Shown here: in pieces, positions 31,780-44,076 of the stretch
How the letters are laid out: each line of letters starts with the position of its first letter
How positions within the stretch are numbered: the stretch's first letter is position 1
Assembly: GCA_037157565.1 (NCBI GenBank)
Contig: JAZHRO010000036.1
Location: 22,618,501 to 22,682,500 of the forward strand
Source of the DNA: Thalassia testudinum
Lineage: Eukaryota > Streptophyta > Magnoliopsida > Alismatales > Hydrocharitaceae
Reading direction: 5' to 3'
DNA: 64,000 nt
The notes under the pieces: generated by a model
The model's database searches: none
What the model was told of the DNA's origin: nothing
What the model saw: the letters and a program-made list of their open reading frames with translations, nothing else
Translations under genes and position numbers: made by a program

Positions 31780-34518
31780 CATCATGAGCCATAACTAGCT
31801 CATTTTGACCTAATACAAAGGATAAAAGCTCTTATATAACTCAAGGAAAGGCTTAACTCAGAGAATTCTGAGTTTAAGGAGAAAATAAGTCATAAGGGGT
31901 AAAAATGCAATTTTACCAGTATAATCTGCATACAGGGTAATTCAGGGTCCAAACATAGGTCAAAGCAACCTAATAAGAATAAAAGTGGGATGAGATGATC
32001 TGGCAAGGGCTACAGCAATTCCAAGGAAATAAATGATAATCTGTAACCCTAAAACAAATCCACTTCAATTCACGAGGTTCAAGGCAAAGAAAAAATGGAA
32101 TAAACCCTCTAAAATTCATATAAAAATAATCTCTAGGGTTTAGAACCTTCAATTTGACCTTAGGAACCCATCTTGACCTACATTGAGAACCACACCCAAT
32201 TAATAACTTAATTTGGGTTTTTGCGTAAATTGACCAGTCAAACAAGGTTTAATCTAGAAATAAAATTCACCATCAGATTCCTTAGGTCCTAATTAGTCAT
32301 GTATAAAACTTGAGCCTAAGAAGAAACCTTCTTGACCAACTTTACACTTTGGTCCTCATATATTTACTTTTTGGCCCTCAAGTTTTGAACCCTCGCATTT
32401 TGGCCCCTAACTCTCCTTCGTTCTTTGCGTTCAGGTCCTCCCTGCAAAACCTGCCAGCACCATGCTCCGGCGACCTTGCGCGGAGCATGGCGCTGTGCAG
32501 GGTGAGGGGGAGGGTCTGGCAAGTAAACCGGGGGTGCCCTGCGTCGTCAGCCGTCGCAGGGACACCCCCTGGTCGCTGTAACCCACCATACCGGCCGTGC
32601 GAACGCACGGATGGTATGGGTTTCCATCTTCGGTGTCCTCCGGTGAGGGAGACACGTTGTCTCCCTCCGCCTTCCTCTCTGATTCGGTCCCTATAAATAC
32701 CCCCGTCGCTCCACCGTTCTTCCCAGCTCGGTCCTGATGGAGAAAGACCCCCACTTCCTCTCTTCTCACTCCGGCAGACGCCCACCAGCTCCGGCGGTTC
32801 TTCCTCCTCCTCTTCGCTCTGCCGCAATACCAGCAGCAGAGACTTCTTCCCCTGCTCTTCCCGCGCCACGCCGCACCCAGCTGGCGCCTCTCCGGCCCTC
32901 TGCTCGCCATCGCCCCTTCCCCCAGGCATCTTCTTCTCCGGCGACAGTCGATACGACTGTCGCCCGCTCCGGCCCCTCGTCGTCCTGCTAAGTAGGTAGA
33001 ACTTCTCCTCTTCCTCCCCTCTTCCTTTTCCTCACTTTAAACATCTACTGTCGCCCTCGATTCCGACCAATCACCCTCACCTTCTCCGCCTCCGGCCATC
33101 CTCCGGCGAGCCGCTCCCATCACTCCAGCATCCCACACGGCTCGCCAACCTGCACATAATCTCCGCCTCCTCACCCTGATCCATTTCCGCCCCTCCACTT
33201 CCCCCAAATCACCCTCTGCAACTCCACCGAACAAACCCATCTCCCGACCCACAGTCTGACCTAGGGCAGCCCTTAGGCTCCGCCCCGCCGCCTGCACACC
33301 CCCCGAGCACCTTCGCCGTGCCACGGCGAAGGTCCTCCGCGTTTCTGATTGGGCCGAGAGGCCATTTTTCTGTGGGCAGGTACCTGCGCTCGTCGCCGCC
33401 ATTGTTGAAGCGAAGCAGCTTCTTCACCTGCTGCCCCAGGTGCGCCACGCCCAGGTTACGCTCCCAGACAGCGCGAGGCGCCTTCGCGAAGTACCAGGCT
33501 GCAGTCGAGTCGAAGCCCTCGCGCGAAGGCCTCGCGCAACGCTGCGATTACCAGCTGCTTCCTCCGCGCAGGCGCGAAATTGGGGTAGGACATTTAGTCC
33601 CACCTCGGAAGGCTCTAAAGGAGCGCAGCGGTATAAAGCGAAAAAGTGCTGGAGGCTTATTGCCTCAGCATACGGGGTGAGGTCCCCTTCACCCGCCCGG
33701 TTACCCGGTCTCGTCCGCGTTCACGCCCCGTGGACCTGGCCCAACCCGACTTAGACTGACCTGCACTCCTCGCCCACCACGCACGCCGGTGGGCCTGGAC
33801 CCGGGCGCGACCCGTACCTGGCTACCCGGCAGCTCTGGGAGAGCTATCCTATGAGCGGATTCTGTGAGAGAGAGACGCAGGGGAGGGTAGAGATAGGTTT
33901 TGCCCCTCTCTGATCAAGCGGTGCAAGTTTGCAGGCACAGGTGAAGAAGAAGAACCAGAGAAGAAGGACGACGAAAGCTGAAGGAAGGAGCACCGAGCGG
34001 CACTGTAGCAGCGGCGGTTTAAGTCGTCTGATTGGAAAATCAGACGACGTCCTGAAGGCAAAGAAGGAGAAGGAAGGCGAGGCAGAGGAGGAACACAGAG
34101 AGGCCAAGTGAAGACTCTGCAGAAGAAGAAGAGCATGAGAAGATCTGAAGAAAGGAAAAGAAGAAAGAAAGAAGAAGAAGAAGAAGAACAGGACCGCTCT
34201 GCAGAAGAAAGGAAAGGAAGAAAAAGAAGAAGAACATCACCACTGCAGATAAAGAAGAAGAACAAAAGAAGAGAACAGAAGACCTGAGAAGGAAGAAGAG
34301 GAGAAGCAAAGAGAAAAGAAGAAAAGCCAACAAATTCTCTCTCTCTCTTTCTTTATTTTTGTAAAAGAAACTTGTACCCCTAGAATACAACTTGCTCCCT
34401 GAGTTCGACCTCGGGAACTCTTTATTTCCGAGTAACAAATTGTATTAAACTGGTAATCACCTCTCTCTATACTATACTACGACGAAATAATAAAACTATA
34501 GAGGAAGGTAGCCCACCA
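31780..34518 (+). mobile_element. 3' LTR of B, 5' end deleted
   Basis: It begins at TCATCATGAGCC; the first 11 bases (TGATGAGAACC) are gone together with the PPT, a deletion of about 26 bp. The rest matches 20929-23592 and shows the uninterrupted insertion site of A at about 31852. It ends ...GCCCACCA. No gene. Confidence 0.9.
32586..32699 (+). promoter_or_regulatory. Promoter of B 3' LTR: palindrome plus TATA box
   Basis: Palindrome arms 32586-32601 and 32604-32619; TATAAATA at 32692-32699. Same layout as the 5' LTR. Confidence 0.65.
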
Positions 34519-34523
34519 GTGTA
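34519..34523 (+). repeat. Right TSD of B (GTGTA)
   Basis: Second GTGTA. Its last A is the first base of the C gag ATG. Confidence 0.9.
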
Positions 34524-37500
34524 TGTATGGGAGGAGGTCTTTAAGACCACCCTTGAGGCCTCCACTAGTTTTGCACTCTCGTCAAGGCCAAGCCTCGACT
34601 TCCTTGTTTGTGCAACTACCCGATCACATCAATATCTCTTCTAACTCCTCACTTCTGAGCCTGAATGTCCAGCCACAACCATGGATCATCGAGAACAACC
34701 TAACTTTGAACCATAACAATTCTTTGATTTTAACGATCAGATCAATGCTGAAATCAACCCACCATCGTGTCCCCAAATGCTAGATCACTACAATCCCACT
34801 ACAGTGGAGATCAAACCCCGAATCAACATTCCTGCGAGAGGACTCGAAGTGGAGCTCAAGCCTAGTATGCTTCACATGACCCCAAAATTTCATGGCTTGA
34901 ACTCGGAGGATACTTTCTAGCACTTCAAGAATCTAAAGCATCTGGCCCACACAATTGGGGTAGACGTGTAAAATCGAGATGGTCTACTATTGAAAATCTT
35001 CTCATTCTCTCTAGTTGACAAGGATGCCCATTGGTTTCAGACATACCCTCACCAGATCAACACATGGGAAGAACTTCAGACTATTTTCTTACAAAAATTC
35101 TATCTTATTGGTCGAACCAATGCAATGTAGCATCAAATCACACACTTCTCTCAAGGTGCAGGAGAATCTCTACACGTGGCATGGGATCATTTTCTGGATC
35201 TCATGCATAAATGTCCCCATCACGGAGTCCCGAAGTGGGAACAAGTCCAATCCTTTTACCACAAGCTTCATGACGACATCAAGCTATTTGTCAATGCAAC
35301 CTGTGGTGGTAGCATCATGGGTCAGCATGAAGACGAGATTTGGGGAATTCTTAAAAATATGTGCGAGAACTCCCTAAACAATGAGTCACTGGGTGCGTAC
35401 GATCGGACGACCACCTGCACATTGACAAACAATAGTAGGGTACATGAATCCTGAGGCCTTTCCGCGTCCGTTGACTTGGAGTTGGTAGCCAGTCAATTGG
35501 ATAAGGTCTCTATCATTGAGAACAAGGTGAATGACATCACTCGACATCTATACAAGACCCCACTGTACCCCAAAGCACATACATGCACCCACCATCAGGA
35601 GGGGAGGCTACGCACAGCATCTACCACTCTCAAGGGATGGATGCTTATCCACCCCCGTCTAATTATGGTTTCGAAGGAAACTCCAGGCCAGCCTACCATA
35701 GTTGGGGGAACTCTGAACCCTCATATGTTGATTACTTTGGAGTTCCTCAGACTTGCAAGGATCTCCACGCCATCTAGAATAACCCTTTCTCTAATACCTA
35801 CAACCTTGGATGGCATAATCATCCCAATTTTGCGTGGTCAGGAAATAATCCGAATCTGAGACCTCAATTCCAACCCTGACCACAAAACCCGTGACTGTAT
35901 CAGCTTGTACAACTAAGGCCCAACCACAATTTCCAATCTGGGCCACCTAAGGAGGGCCAAACATCTCTGATTCTCTAGACTTTGGTTGATATGTAGAAGC
36001 AACACAAGGAAGAAATCACTGAGCTCTGTATTCAATTGGCCCAGCTGGCAAACCCTCGCCAGCCTGGTGCACTTCCTTCTCAGCCTCTTCCGAACCCAAA
36101 TAATGTGCTGAACCAGAGGTGCATTATGAACCCAAATTAGGGCCAAGCACATTACGTCTATCAGGCCCCTTCTGCACCATCACCTTATGGGATGGATGCT
36201 TCCACTTCATATTCTGGGTTTCAGTAGCAGAAACCTATTTTGCCTAACCCAAACCAGAATTAGACAGGATTAAACTTCATCATCACTCGTAGTGGTAAAG
36301 CAACACAAGACCCACCATCTCCTAGCCACGATAAGCCTAATACTACAAATCCTAACCCTAGATTGGTCATCTAGGACACCCCTATCCTTGATAAAAAGCC
36401 TGAGCCAATTCTATTGGAACCAACAGAGATTCCATTTCTCGAGGCCTTGGTAAAGGGAAAGAGGAAACCCAAAATTGTGGCACTTGAAGAGGACCTGGTC
36501 AATCTCTTTGAGTGCAGCCACATTTTTATCCAAATAAACATCCCCTTGATGGATGCAATATGCCACATACCGGCTTATGAGAGATTCCTGAAAGATGTAT
36601 GTACAACTAAGCATAAGCTGCAAACCAAAGGCGGGAATCCGATTGTATTGTCGGAGCAAGCCAGCTCCATCATTTTAAGCGAACTCCCTCCTAAGGCAAA
36701 AGACCCAAGTACCCCTCTGATATCCTATGCAATCGGTGATATATAGTTTGATAGAGATTTATTGGACCTAGGAGCTTCCATAAACTTGATACCCACATCC
36801 CTACTAGACTACTTTGAAGAATCTGAGGTCAAACTGATAGAGATGACTTTGCAATTAGCAGATCGATGCATCAAGTCACCTAAAGGAATTCTTGAGGATG
36901 TTATAGTTCAGATATGTGATTTTTATTTTCCTATGGACTTCATTGTGCTAGACATGGATGCTTCTGAGAAATTGAAAGATACACCGATCATATTAGGGAG
37001 AGCATTTTTGGCCATGGCTAGGGCCAACGTCAATTGTGAAGAGGGTCAAATTGAGTTGAAATTTGGGGACAAAAGTTTGAAAATTGATACCTTTAAGACC
37101 CAAAAAGGAATAAACTATGGGTTTATCGAGCAGATCAGCGATATCGAGTCCATGGTTGAAGATCCATTTGTTGAGGAAACCTGCTTATCCCCAATATTCA
37201 ACCACAAGAGGATCAAGCCCCACAGTTAGAGTAGCCTAGACTAGACCTAGACACACCTACAGCCCCTGGCTTTGCTCCCCAACCCAACCCTGAACCACCT
37301 GCTGTTGCTGACAATCCCGTCATGGAAGTGAAGCCCCTACTTGATCATCTGAAATACGTCTTTTTGGGTTCTAATCTCACATTTCCTGCGAGCATCAACG
37401 CTTGACTAACCTCTGATCAGGAAACACGATTGATTTCTGTCCTCCAGCAGCATTGGAGAGACATTGGTTGGACTCTCGATGACTTGATTGGTGTCAACCC

Positions 37501-39693
37501 TTCGTATTGCATGCACTGCATCTACACTGAAGAGGGTTCACGACCATCACGTGAAATGCAGAGATGTCTGAATCCAAATCTACAAGATGTTGTGAAAAAG
37601 GAGATCATTAAGTGGTTAGATGCTGGGATCATCTACCCGATCTCCAATAGTCATTGGGTTAGTTTGATCCAGGTTGTGCCTAAGAAGGCAGGGCTCACCG
37701 TGATTACGACTGAAATCAGAGAAACCATTTTGACCCATATCACAAACTCTTGGAGAGTCTACATTGAATACTGAAGACTGAATGACTCCATGAAAAGGAT
37801 CATTTCCCACTGCCATTTATTGATTAGATACTCGAGAAATTGGCAGGAAATCAATTTTCTGCTTCTTGGATGGGTACTCTGGTCATAATCAGGTGGCAAT
37901 CCATCATGAAGACCAAGAGAAGACTACCATTATTTGCCCCTACGGAACATACGCGTTCGCAGGATGCCTTTTGGTCTCTACAATGCACCTACCACCTTTT
38001 AACGGTGCATGCTTGCCATATTCTCTGATATGGTAGGTGAGTACCTTGAAGTCTTCATGGACGACTTCTCAGTATTTGGGGAATCTTTCATTGATTGACT
38101 TCTACACTTGGTCCAAATCCTCAGGCGATGCATTGACGTGAATTTGGTTCTTTCCTGAGAAAAGAGCCATTTCGTGGTTCCTGAGGGAATTATCTTGGGA
38201 CATCTTATCTCCAAGAATGGCATCCAGGTTGATCAGGCTAAGGTTAATTTAATTTCCAAACTACTTATGCCTAGCTCGGTCAAGGACATCAAATCTTTTC
38301 TAGGGCACGTCAATTTTTACCGTCGATTCATTCTTGATTTCTTGAAAATCGCACCCCCTTGACTAATCTTCTGGTAAAAGATGTCTCCTTCGAAATCACC
38401 GAGGAGTGCACTCATGCATTTGAAAGTCTATGTGACTAAGTCACCAAAGCACCTATCCTGCAATCCCCTGATTGGTCTCAACCCTTTGAGATCATGTGCG
38501 ATGCATCTGACTTTGCAATAGGTGCCGTGCTTGGGCAGAAAATTGATGGGAAACCCGTGGTCATCTACTATGCTAGCAAGATGCTTGACGAGGCTTAGCA
38601 TAACATACGGTTACTTAAAAAGAGCTACTAGCTATAGTATTTAGCCTAGAAAAATTTCAATCTTATCTCTTGGGTTCTTGTGTTATCATATACTCAGATT
38701 ACACCGTAGTAAGGCACCTTCTTGCGAAGAAGGATGCGAAACCTCGACTAATCCACTAGATCTTGCTATTGAAAGAATTTGACCTCGAGATTTGTGACAA
38801 GGTAGGAAAATAGAACGTGGTAGCTAATCACTTGTCCTACCTTCCTTCTGCTATCATTGACCCTTCCAGCCTGGTCATGGAGCATTTTCCTAATGAGCAC
38901 CTCCTAACTATTGGTGCAGGACTTCCCTAGTACACTGATTTGGTGAATTACTTGGCATCTCATTAGATCTTGTTTGATTGGCCGAAGGCCAAGAAAGACA
39001 AATTGCTTTATGATGCCAATTACTACATATGGGAAGACCCGTACCTCTTGTGCACTTGGGCTGATCAGATCATCAGATGATGTATCCCGAAAGCAGACAT
39101 TTAGGACATCTTGTCCTTCTACCATGACCAGGCCTACGACAAACATTTCTCAGGACATAAAACCACAGCTTAAGTCCTCCAGTGTGGCTTTTATTGGCCC
39201 ACAATTTTCAAGGACACACACGATTACTGTAAGGCATGCACTTATTGCCCGACCTTGGGCAACATGAGCCAATGCGATATGATGCCTTTACAATCGATTC
39301 TCGTATGAGAAATCTTCGATATATGGGGGATTGATTTTATGGGCCCCTTCCCCAAATAGAACAGCTTTGAATACATTCTCCTTACTGTGGACAACATGTC
39401 CAAATGGATCAAAGCTGTCTCGACCCGAACCAATGATTATAAGGTGGTAATCAAGTTCATTCATTAGCACATCTTCTCACGATTTGGTGTCCCACACGCT
39501 ATTATCTCAAATGGAGGGACTCATTTCATGAATGCATAGTTCTGATCCCTAATGATAAAGTACGGGGTGTCGCACCAAATCTCGACTTCTAATCACCCCC
39601 AAACCAATGGATTAGTTGAACTATCTAATCGGGAGATCAAGAAAATCCTTCAGGTCACTATTTGGTCAGATAGGAAGGATTGGTCGGCCTACC
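34523..39693 (+). pseudogene. gag-pol: Gag-Pol of C, first part, heavily decayed
   Basis: This starts [14 protein letters not shown] like A and runs collinear with it up to integrase DWSAYL at 39680-39693. There are many stops and frameshifts, for example TAG 34918, TAA 34969 and TAG 35128 in gag. Recognisable parts: gag core about 34780-35450, protease ([15 protein letters not shown] near 36765), RT blocks about 37430-38100 with FMDD near 38058, RNase H from about 38490, integrase zinc region 39080-39250 and core with ISNGGTHF-like and HPQTNGL motifs at 39500-39610. The frame is cut at 39693 by the solo LTR. Not functional. Confidence 0.9.
39689..39693 (+). repeat. Left TSD of solo LTR D' (CTACC)
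   Basis: CTACC at 39689-39693 and 41360-41364. Removing the insert plus one copy restores the integrase reading order from WSAYL to SKALWAY. Confidence 0.85.
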
Positions 39694-40725
39694 TATTGAA
39701 CTATCGAATTCCTATGCTAACATGTTTGGTTTTGGCAAACTTGTTGTTGTAGCTTGAAAGCGAAGAATTCATGTTCAACAAATAAAATTTATACCGAAAA
39801 GAATTCCCGGTCGAACACAGGGAGGTTACGTTGATCTATATTCGCAATTATATTTTTTTAGAATTTTTGAAAAGCGAAGCGATATAATTACAATGGAGTT
39901 ATCAGACTAAAAGAAAGAGAGAGAGAGAAAGAGAGAAAGAGAAAGAGAGAACATGCATTTAATCTTTCCAAAATGTTTATACAATCAAAACAAATAAAAG
40001 TTACACTAGAAAGCGGGAAATCAGCTACACTAGAAAGTAGGAAAATTCTACACTAGAAAAGCTATAAAGAAGAATGGGAGAGAGAAGTTATCCTCCTCGA
40101 CGATTGCTTGGAGGATGAGCCGAACGAGATGACGCCTGGATGGAGAATGGAGTAGGACGAGGGAGGATGAAGCAGAAGAGCGGGAATGGAGCAGCACGCC
40201 ATCGTCGTTGCGGGATCCACTTCCGAAGGGGGACGAAAATTTAGACTTTATCTCGCGAGGAGCATCCTGGGTGTGGGACAAGCTTCTCTTAAGCTTTGGA
40301 GATGTATAGAAGAGAAGGAAGGGATGAGAATTTCGTGTGGAGAGGGTATCCTTTTATAGTTGCAAGGAGTGGGGGCAAATTGGTCATTACATCTTTAAAA
40401 CAATAAATGAGGGGTCTTTAGTGACGGATAAAACTGTCGCTAAAGCTCCAACGTGGGTGTAGTGGGCGCTCCCCACGTGCGCCTCCTAAGCTGCCTGCGC
40501 TCAACGCATCCGCCCACGTTCATCAAATCTCAGTCATCCGAATGCGAGATAGGATGGCTTAGGATGCTCCTTCGCCCGCTGCTATGCGCCAGCCTCAACA
40601 CGTACGATGGCGCATCCTCGCCATGCGTACAATAGTGCGTAAACACTATCGGTAGATCTGAGCCGCCTGATGACGATCCAACACCCGCCCACGCTCGCTC
40701 ACCCACACCTTTCTCCCCTTCACTG

Positions 40726-40777
40726 CGGCTCGAACCCGTGGCTGCAACTCGCGATAGCGCCTTCGATCGCTGCGCTA
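40726..40777 (-). other. tRNA-like A and B boxes in D' LTR
   Basis: On the minus strand an A-box match TAGCGCAGCGA (40777-40767, 10 of 11 to TRGYNNARNGG) is followed 41 bases later by GGTTCGAGCCG (40736-40726), close to the B box. It is not a foldable complete tRNA as far as I can see. Confidence 0.4.
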
Positions 40778-40882
40778 CGAGGGGTGGATGGTCGAGCGGA
40801 CACTTTTAGGCGCGGCTGTCCACATCGGAGGGGGAGCGGGTGCGGAAGCTTCAGAGATTGTATGCGGCAGTTTGGGCGACCG

Positions 40883-40906
40883 AGATGGCACCACGTGGTG
40901 CCATCT
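40883..40906. promoter_or_regulatory. 24-bp palindrome with G-box core
   Basis: Perfect palindrome centred on CACGTG (40892-40897), arms AGATGGCACCAC and its complement. The D LTR keeps a longer imperfect form at 48299-48332. Confidence 0.6.
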
Positions 40907-41359
40907 TGGCCATCCAACTTCTGGATGTTGTAGATGGTGCCATGGGTGTCTGATTGACTCGATTTTTGCATCATTGGGCTGCAATCGTCGATCCGAATTC
41001 ATCCGTGTGGTCAGATTTGTCATTTGAAGTGTGGATTTACACCATCCTGGCCCTTGATCTTGTAGGGTTCCCTGGTCATTATCTGTTGCTACGAATGCCT
41101 GATTAGGGTGATCTTGGAGTCGTTGAACTCTAATCGTCGCCCTGATTACATCCATACGGTTGGATCTTTGATCCGAGGCCTCGATAAAATGTTTGCCCTG
41201 TCCAAGCACATAGAAGGAGACAATTAACCTCCATTTTATTCAAACTACTCTAAATGCAAGATGATGCATGTTATGCAATATTTATATCATGAAATGCAAT
41301 CCTATTCTTAAGAACATGTATAAATAGACATCTTAAGTAGTGTAAATGTGTTTACATCA

Positions 41360-41364
41360 CTACC
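41360..41364 (+). repeat. Right TSD of solo LTR D' (CTACC)
   Basis: Second copy; the C integrase sequence resumes directly after it. Confidence 0.85.
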
Positions 41365-41888
41365 TTTCGAAAGCTTTGTGGGCCTATAGCACCACCCACA
41401 AAACCCAATTAATTGTGTCTCTGTTAAGACTCATGTATGGGAAGGCATGTTACGTACCTGTTGAAATGGAGCACAAAGCTTATTGGGTACTACGGATGTA
41501 CAATCTAGATCCTTTTAAGGCTGGAACCCATAGACAATTACAAATGAGCGAGATTGAGGAACTATGCAATGACACGTATGAGAACTTACGAATTTACAAA
41601 GAATGTGTTAAAGCCTTTCATGACAAGCACATATCAAGAAAAACTTTCCATCCTGGTTAGAAGGTCCTACTCTTTGATGCCAAACTCAAGTTGTTCCCAG
41701 GCAAACTCAGATCAAAATGGATTGGACCATTCCTTGTCCGACTTGTTTTTGGAAATGGGGCTATAGAAATCAGTGAAGTTAGCTTTGATTCTGAACCGTT
41801 CATTGTGAACGGTCAGAGACTGAAACCGTTCATCGAACTCATTGACACAAACTTGGTTGAGTTATCTTTTGATCTCCATTCTCCCTGA
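41365..41888 (+). pseudogene. gag-pol: Integrase C-terminal part of C Gag-Pol
   Basis: This continues the integrase after the solo LTR: KALWAYSTTHKTQL, GKACYVPVEMEHKAYWVL, and the C-terminal LRSKWIGPFLV module, ending at TGA 41886. One in-frame TAG lies near 41658. Collinear with residues 1728-1899 of the A polyprotein. Confidence 0.88.
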
Positions 41889-42214
41889 ACTTATTGTGCC
41901 TAGCTAATGGCATTAAACTTAGTGCTTAACGGGAGGCAACCCATCATCTTTTTGAAAGATCCAAAATCCTTTTGACATAACTCGCCGAACTCATATTGTA
42001 CTTTAGGGTTCGTTCATTAGAACAACTGACTCCACCTTTGGTACTTGTATGAAAGCATGAAATTGTCTGCAATAGTCACCCTAACCTATCCACTCACCCT
42101 TTGAGCCTATTCTAGTGTACAATCTAAGCTGAACTCGAACCCACCTAATTTATAATAAGGACATTGCAAATCATAGGCATGCAAGGGTATTAAAGTGCAA
42201 ATTGCCATGAAAAT
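41889..42214 (+). other. Post-pol region of C, first part
   Basis: Non-coding, homologous to the start of the B post-pol region. It includes the GTGCTTAACGGGAGGC block (41923-41938) with the stem-loop remnant at 41929-41944 and a TTGCAAATCATAGGCATGC block near 42165-42183. Confidence 0.75.
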
Positions 42215-42457
42215 TGTTCGTCATGCTTTTATGCGGTTTGTTAAAAGATAATATCGCGTTGTAGTATAGCCGCTAAAGCATTCAAAACAAATAAAGATTT
42301 TTATTACTCGAAAATCGGAGTATCCGAGGTCAAACACAGGGAGCAAATGGAATTTACTACTAGTCAAAATGTAATTGAACACTCTAATTTACTCAAAATA
42401 TCAATTCAAATGTGAATGTATGCAATTAAAAGTAATTAGGATAAAAATATGAAATTG

Positions 42458-42483
42458 GACGTTTGATCTTGCGATCAGACGTC
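42458..42483 (-). other. U5 hairpin of E
   Basis: Arms GACGTTTGATC and GATCAGACGTC around TTGC, one T/G mismatch. This corresponds to the B hairpin 23100-23125 with altered arms and loop. Confidence 0.6.
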
Positions 42484-43683
42484 TTAAAAGTATTTTCCCT
42501 TTTCTTCTTGATTATCCTTCTTCTTTCTGCCTTGCGAAGCCTTTCTTTCCTTCCTTCTTCTTTTGATCTCCCGTGTCTTTTGCTTCTGCCTTGCTCTTTC
42601 TTTTCTTCTTCTCTACCTTGCTTCTTACTCTTCTCTTCTGTGGTCTTGCCTTGCTTCTCTCTTCTCTGTTCTTCCTGCCTTTCCTTCTGCTCCTTCTAGC
42701 GGCCAAGTCTTTCTTCTCCTGCGTTCAGCCTGTGCCTACACAGAACAAAACCTACCTTTCTCCCTCTACCCGCGCGTCTCTCTCTCTCTCAAGCAATTCA
42801 CTCACGGACGCTCTACTAGAGCCACAGCCATAATCGGGTCGGATCGTACCTCGGACCAGGCGCACCAGCAGATGGTGTGATGCGCGAGGAGTGCGTAGGC
42901 TTAGGTCGGGTCGGATCCGCCAGATCCGCGTGGTCAAGCCGCGGACGAGGCGGGTGTGGGGTCAGTGAGGGACCTCACCCCTATGCTTTCGAGGCAGTAA
43001 AACTATATCACAAAAACTCTTTATACCATACCTGTGCCTTGAGATTCCACGATGTGGGACTAAAGGTTCCGCCCTTCCTTTGCGCACGCCCACAGACTCT
43101 CGTATGCAATTGCCCAAGCTGATGGCTCTGCTGGCGCTACTGGCTGGGCTCTCTCACTTTGCGACACTCGCGTGAGTCTCCTGCATCTGCAGCCTAGGAA
43201 GCTTGATGCCTGGAGCTTCGTTGGAGCTTCACCGAAGGTCATCCATGGTGGCAGCGGCTAAAACACTGTCATACACAAAACAAGCCTCTAGGCCCAATCA
43301 GATCAGCTAGAGACCTTCGCTGTGGCACGGCGAAGGCGGTGGACGATGCTGTAGGCCGCAGGTCGGCCTAGGCATGCGTGCCTAGGTCAACCTATGGCCG
43401 GAGATGGTGGGTTGTTCGGGGGGTGATTATGGAGGTCTGGAGTGGTAGTTGTGGGGTGGAGTGAGTTCCTGGTGGTGAGGCGGAGCTCTCGAGGTGGTTG
43501 GTGAGCCGGGTAGGGGGTTGGAATGGTGGAAGCGGCTCGCCGGAGATCAGTCGGTGATGTGGAAGATGAGGGTGGTCAGCATCGGTCGAGGGGTAATCAG
43601 ATGAGATAACAGGGGGAAAAGAGAGAGGATAGGATGGAGAGGAGTTCTAACCTAATTGTAAGGACGAAAGGGGACAGAAGGCG

Positions 43684-43702
43684 GACAGCAGTACCTGCTG
43701 TC
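43684..43702 (-). other. Inverted repeat GACAGCAG / CTGCTGTC of E
   Basis: Perfect 8-bp arms around TAC at the place where A and B have GACAGTCG / CGACTGTC. Both arms are changed and pairing is kept. Confidence 0.65.
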
Positions 43703-43955
43703 GCCGGAGAAGATGACGCCCAGTGGGGGGAGAACGGCGGTGACGACGGGGCTGAGGCGGCGTGCGCTGGTACTGCGGCGACGCGGAGGGAGGTCAGGAA
43801 GCTAACTCTGCCACTGGTTTTGTGGAAGAGCGAAGAGGGAGGGGAGGGGGGCTCGCCGGAGCTTGTTGGGGGTCTTTGGCCAGGCAGGAGGAGAGGAATT
43901 GAAGGGGGAAACTCGGCCAAATCAAGCTGAGCCTCTTCGGCCGGAGTTGTGGGTT

Positions 43956-44076
43956 CTTATATAGGCGCTGGACTGGGTGTGTAGGGCGTGAAGGGCACGT
44001 AATTGCCTGAGGTTGGTCTCCGAAGATGGAAAGGAGTTAGGATACCCAAATCTCTCGTGCGTTCGCACGAGAGATT
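43956..44076 (-). promoter_or_regulatory. LTR promoter of E: palindrome plus TATA box
   Basis: Perfect 13-bp arms AATCTCTCGTGCG (44049-44061) and its complement (44064-44076) around TT, about 85 bp upstream in sense of CTATATAAG (43964-43956). The core CGTGCGTTCGCACG equals that of A; the outer arms are different. Confidence 0.7.

Larger units (their letters stand above)
7213..34518 (+). mobile_element. Element B: Athila-type retrotransposon, defective, host of A
   Basis: B runs 5' LTR (7213-7301 plus 20929-23592), PBS, leader, broken gag-pol, post-pol region and 3' LTR (31780-34518). It is flanked by GTGTA duplications. It inserted immediately at the ATG of C gag. Without A it would be about 13.7 kb, similar to A. 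Its LTRs differ from each other clearly more than those of A do (over a dozen differences in the first 700 bp), so it is older, as the nesting requires. Confidence 0.9.
39694..41359 (-). mobile_element. Solo LTR of family D (D')
   Basis: 1666 bp, reverse complement of the type at 47851-49608. The right end is TGATGTAAACAC in reverse; the left end has mutated from TG to TA. There is no internal region, so it arose by LTR-LTR recombination. It carries TATA (40352-40358 reverse), an inverted repeat at 40416-40445, a perfect 24-bp palindrome with a CACGTG centre (40883-40906) and tRNA-like boxes (40726-40777). Diverged from the 47851 copy. No gene. Confidence 0.88.

Noticed and set aside
32378..32929. 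183-residue ORF in the B 3' LTR
   Set aside because: Antisense frame of the GC-rich LTR promoter region; no domain, and not kept intact in the 5' LTR copy.
43634..43930. 98-residue ORF in solo LTR E
   Set aside because: GC-rich LTR frame with no domain and overlapping frames on the other strand.
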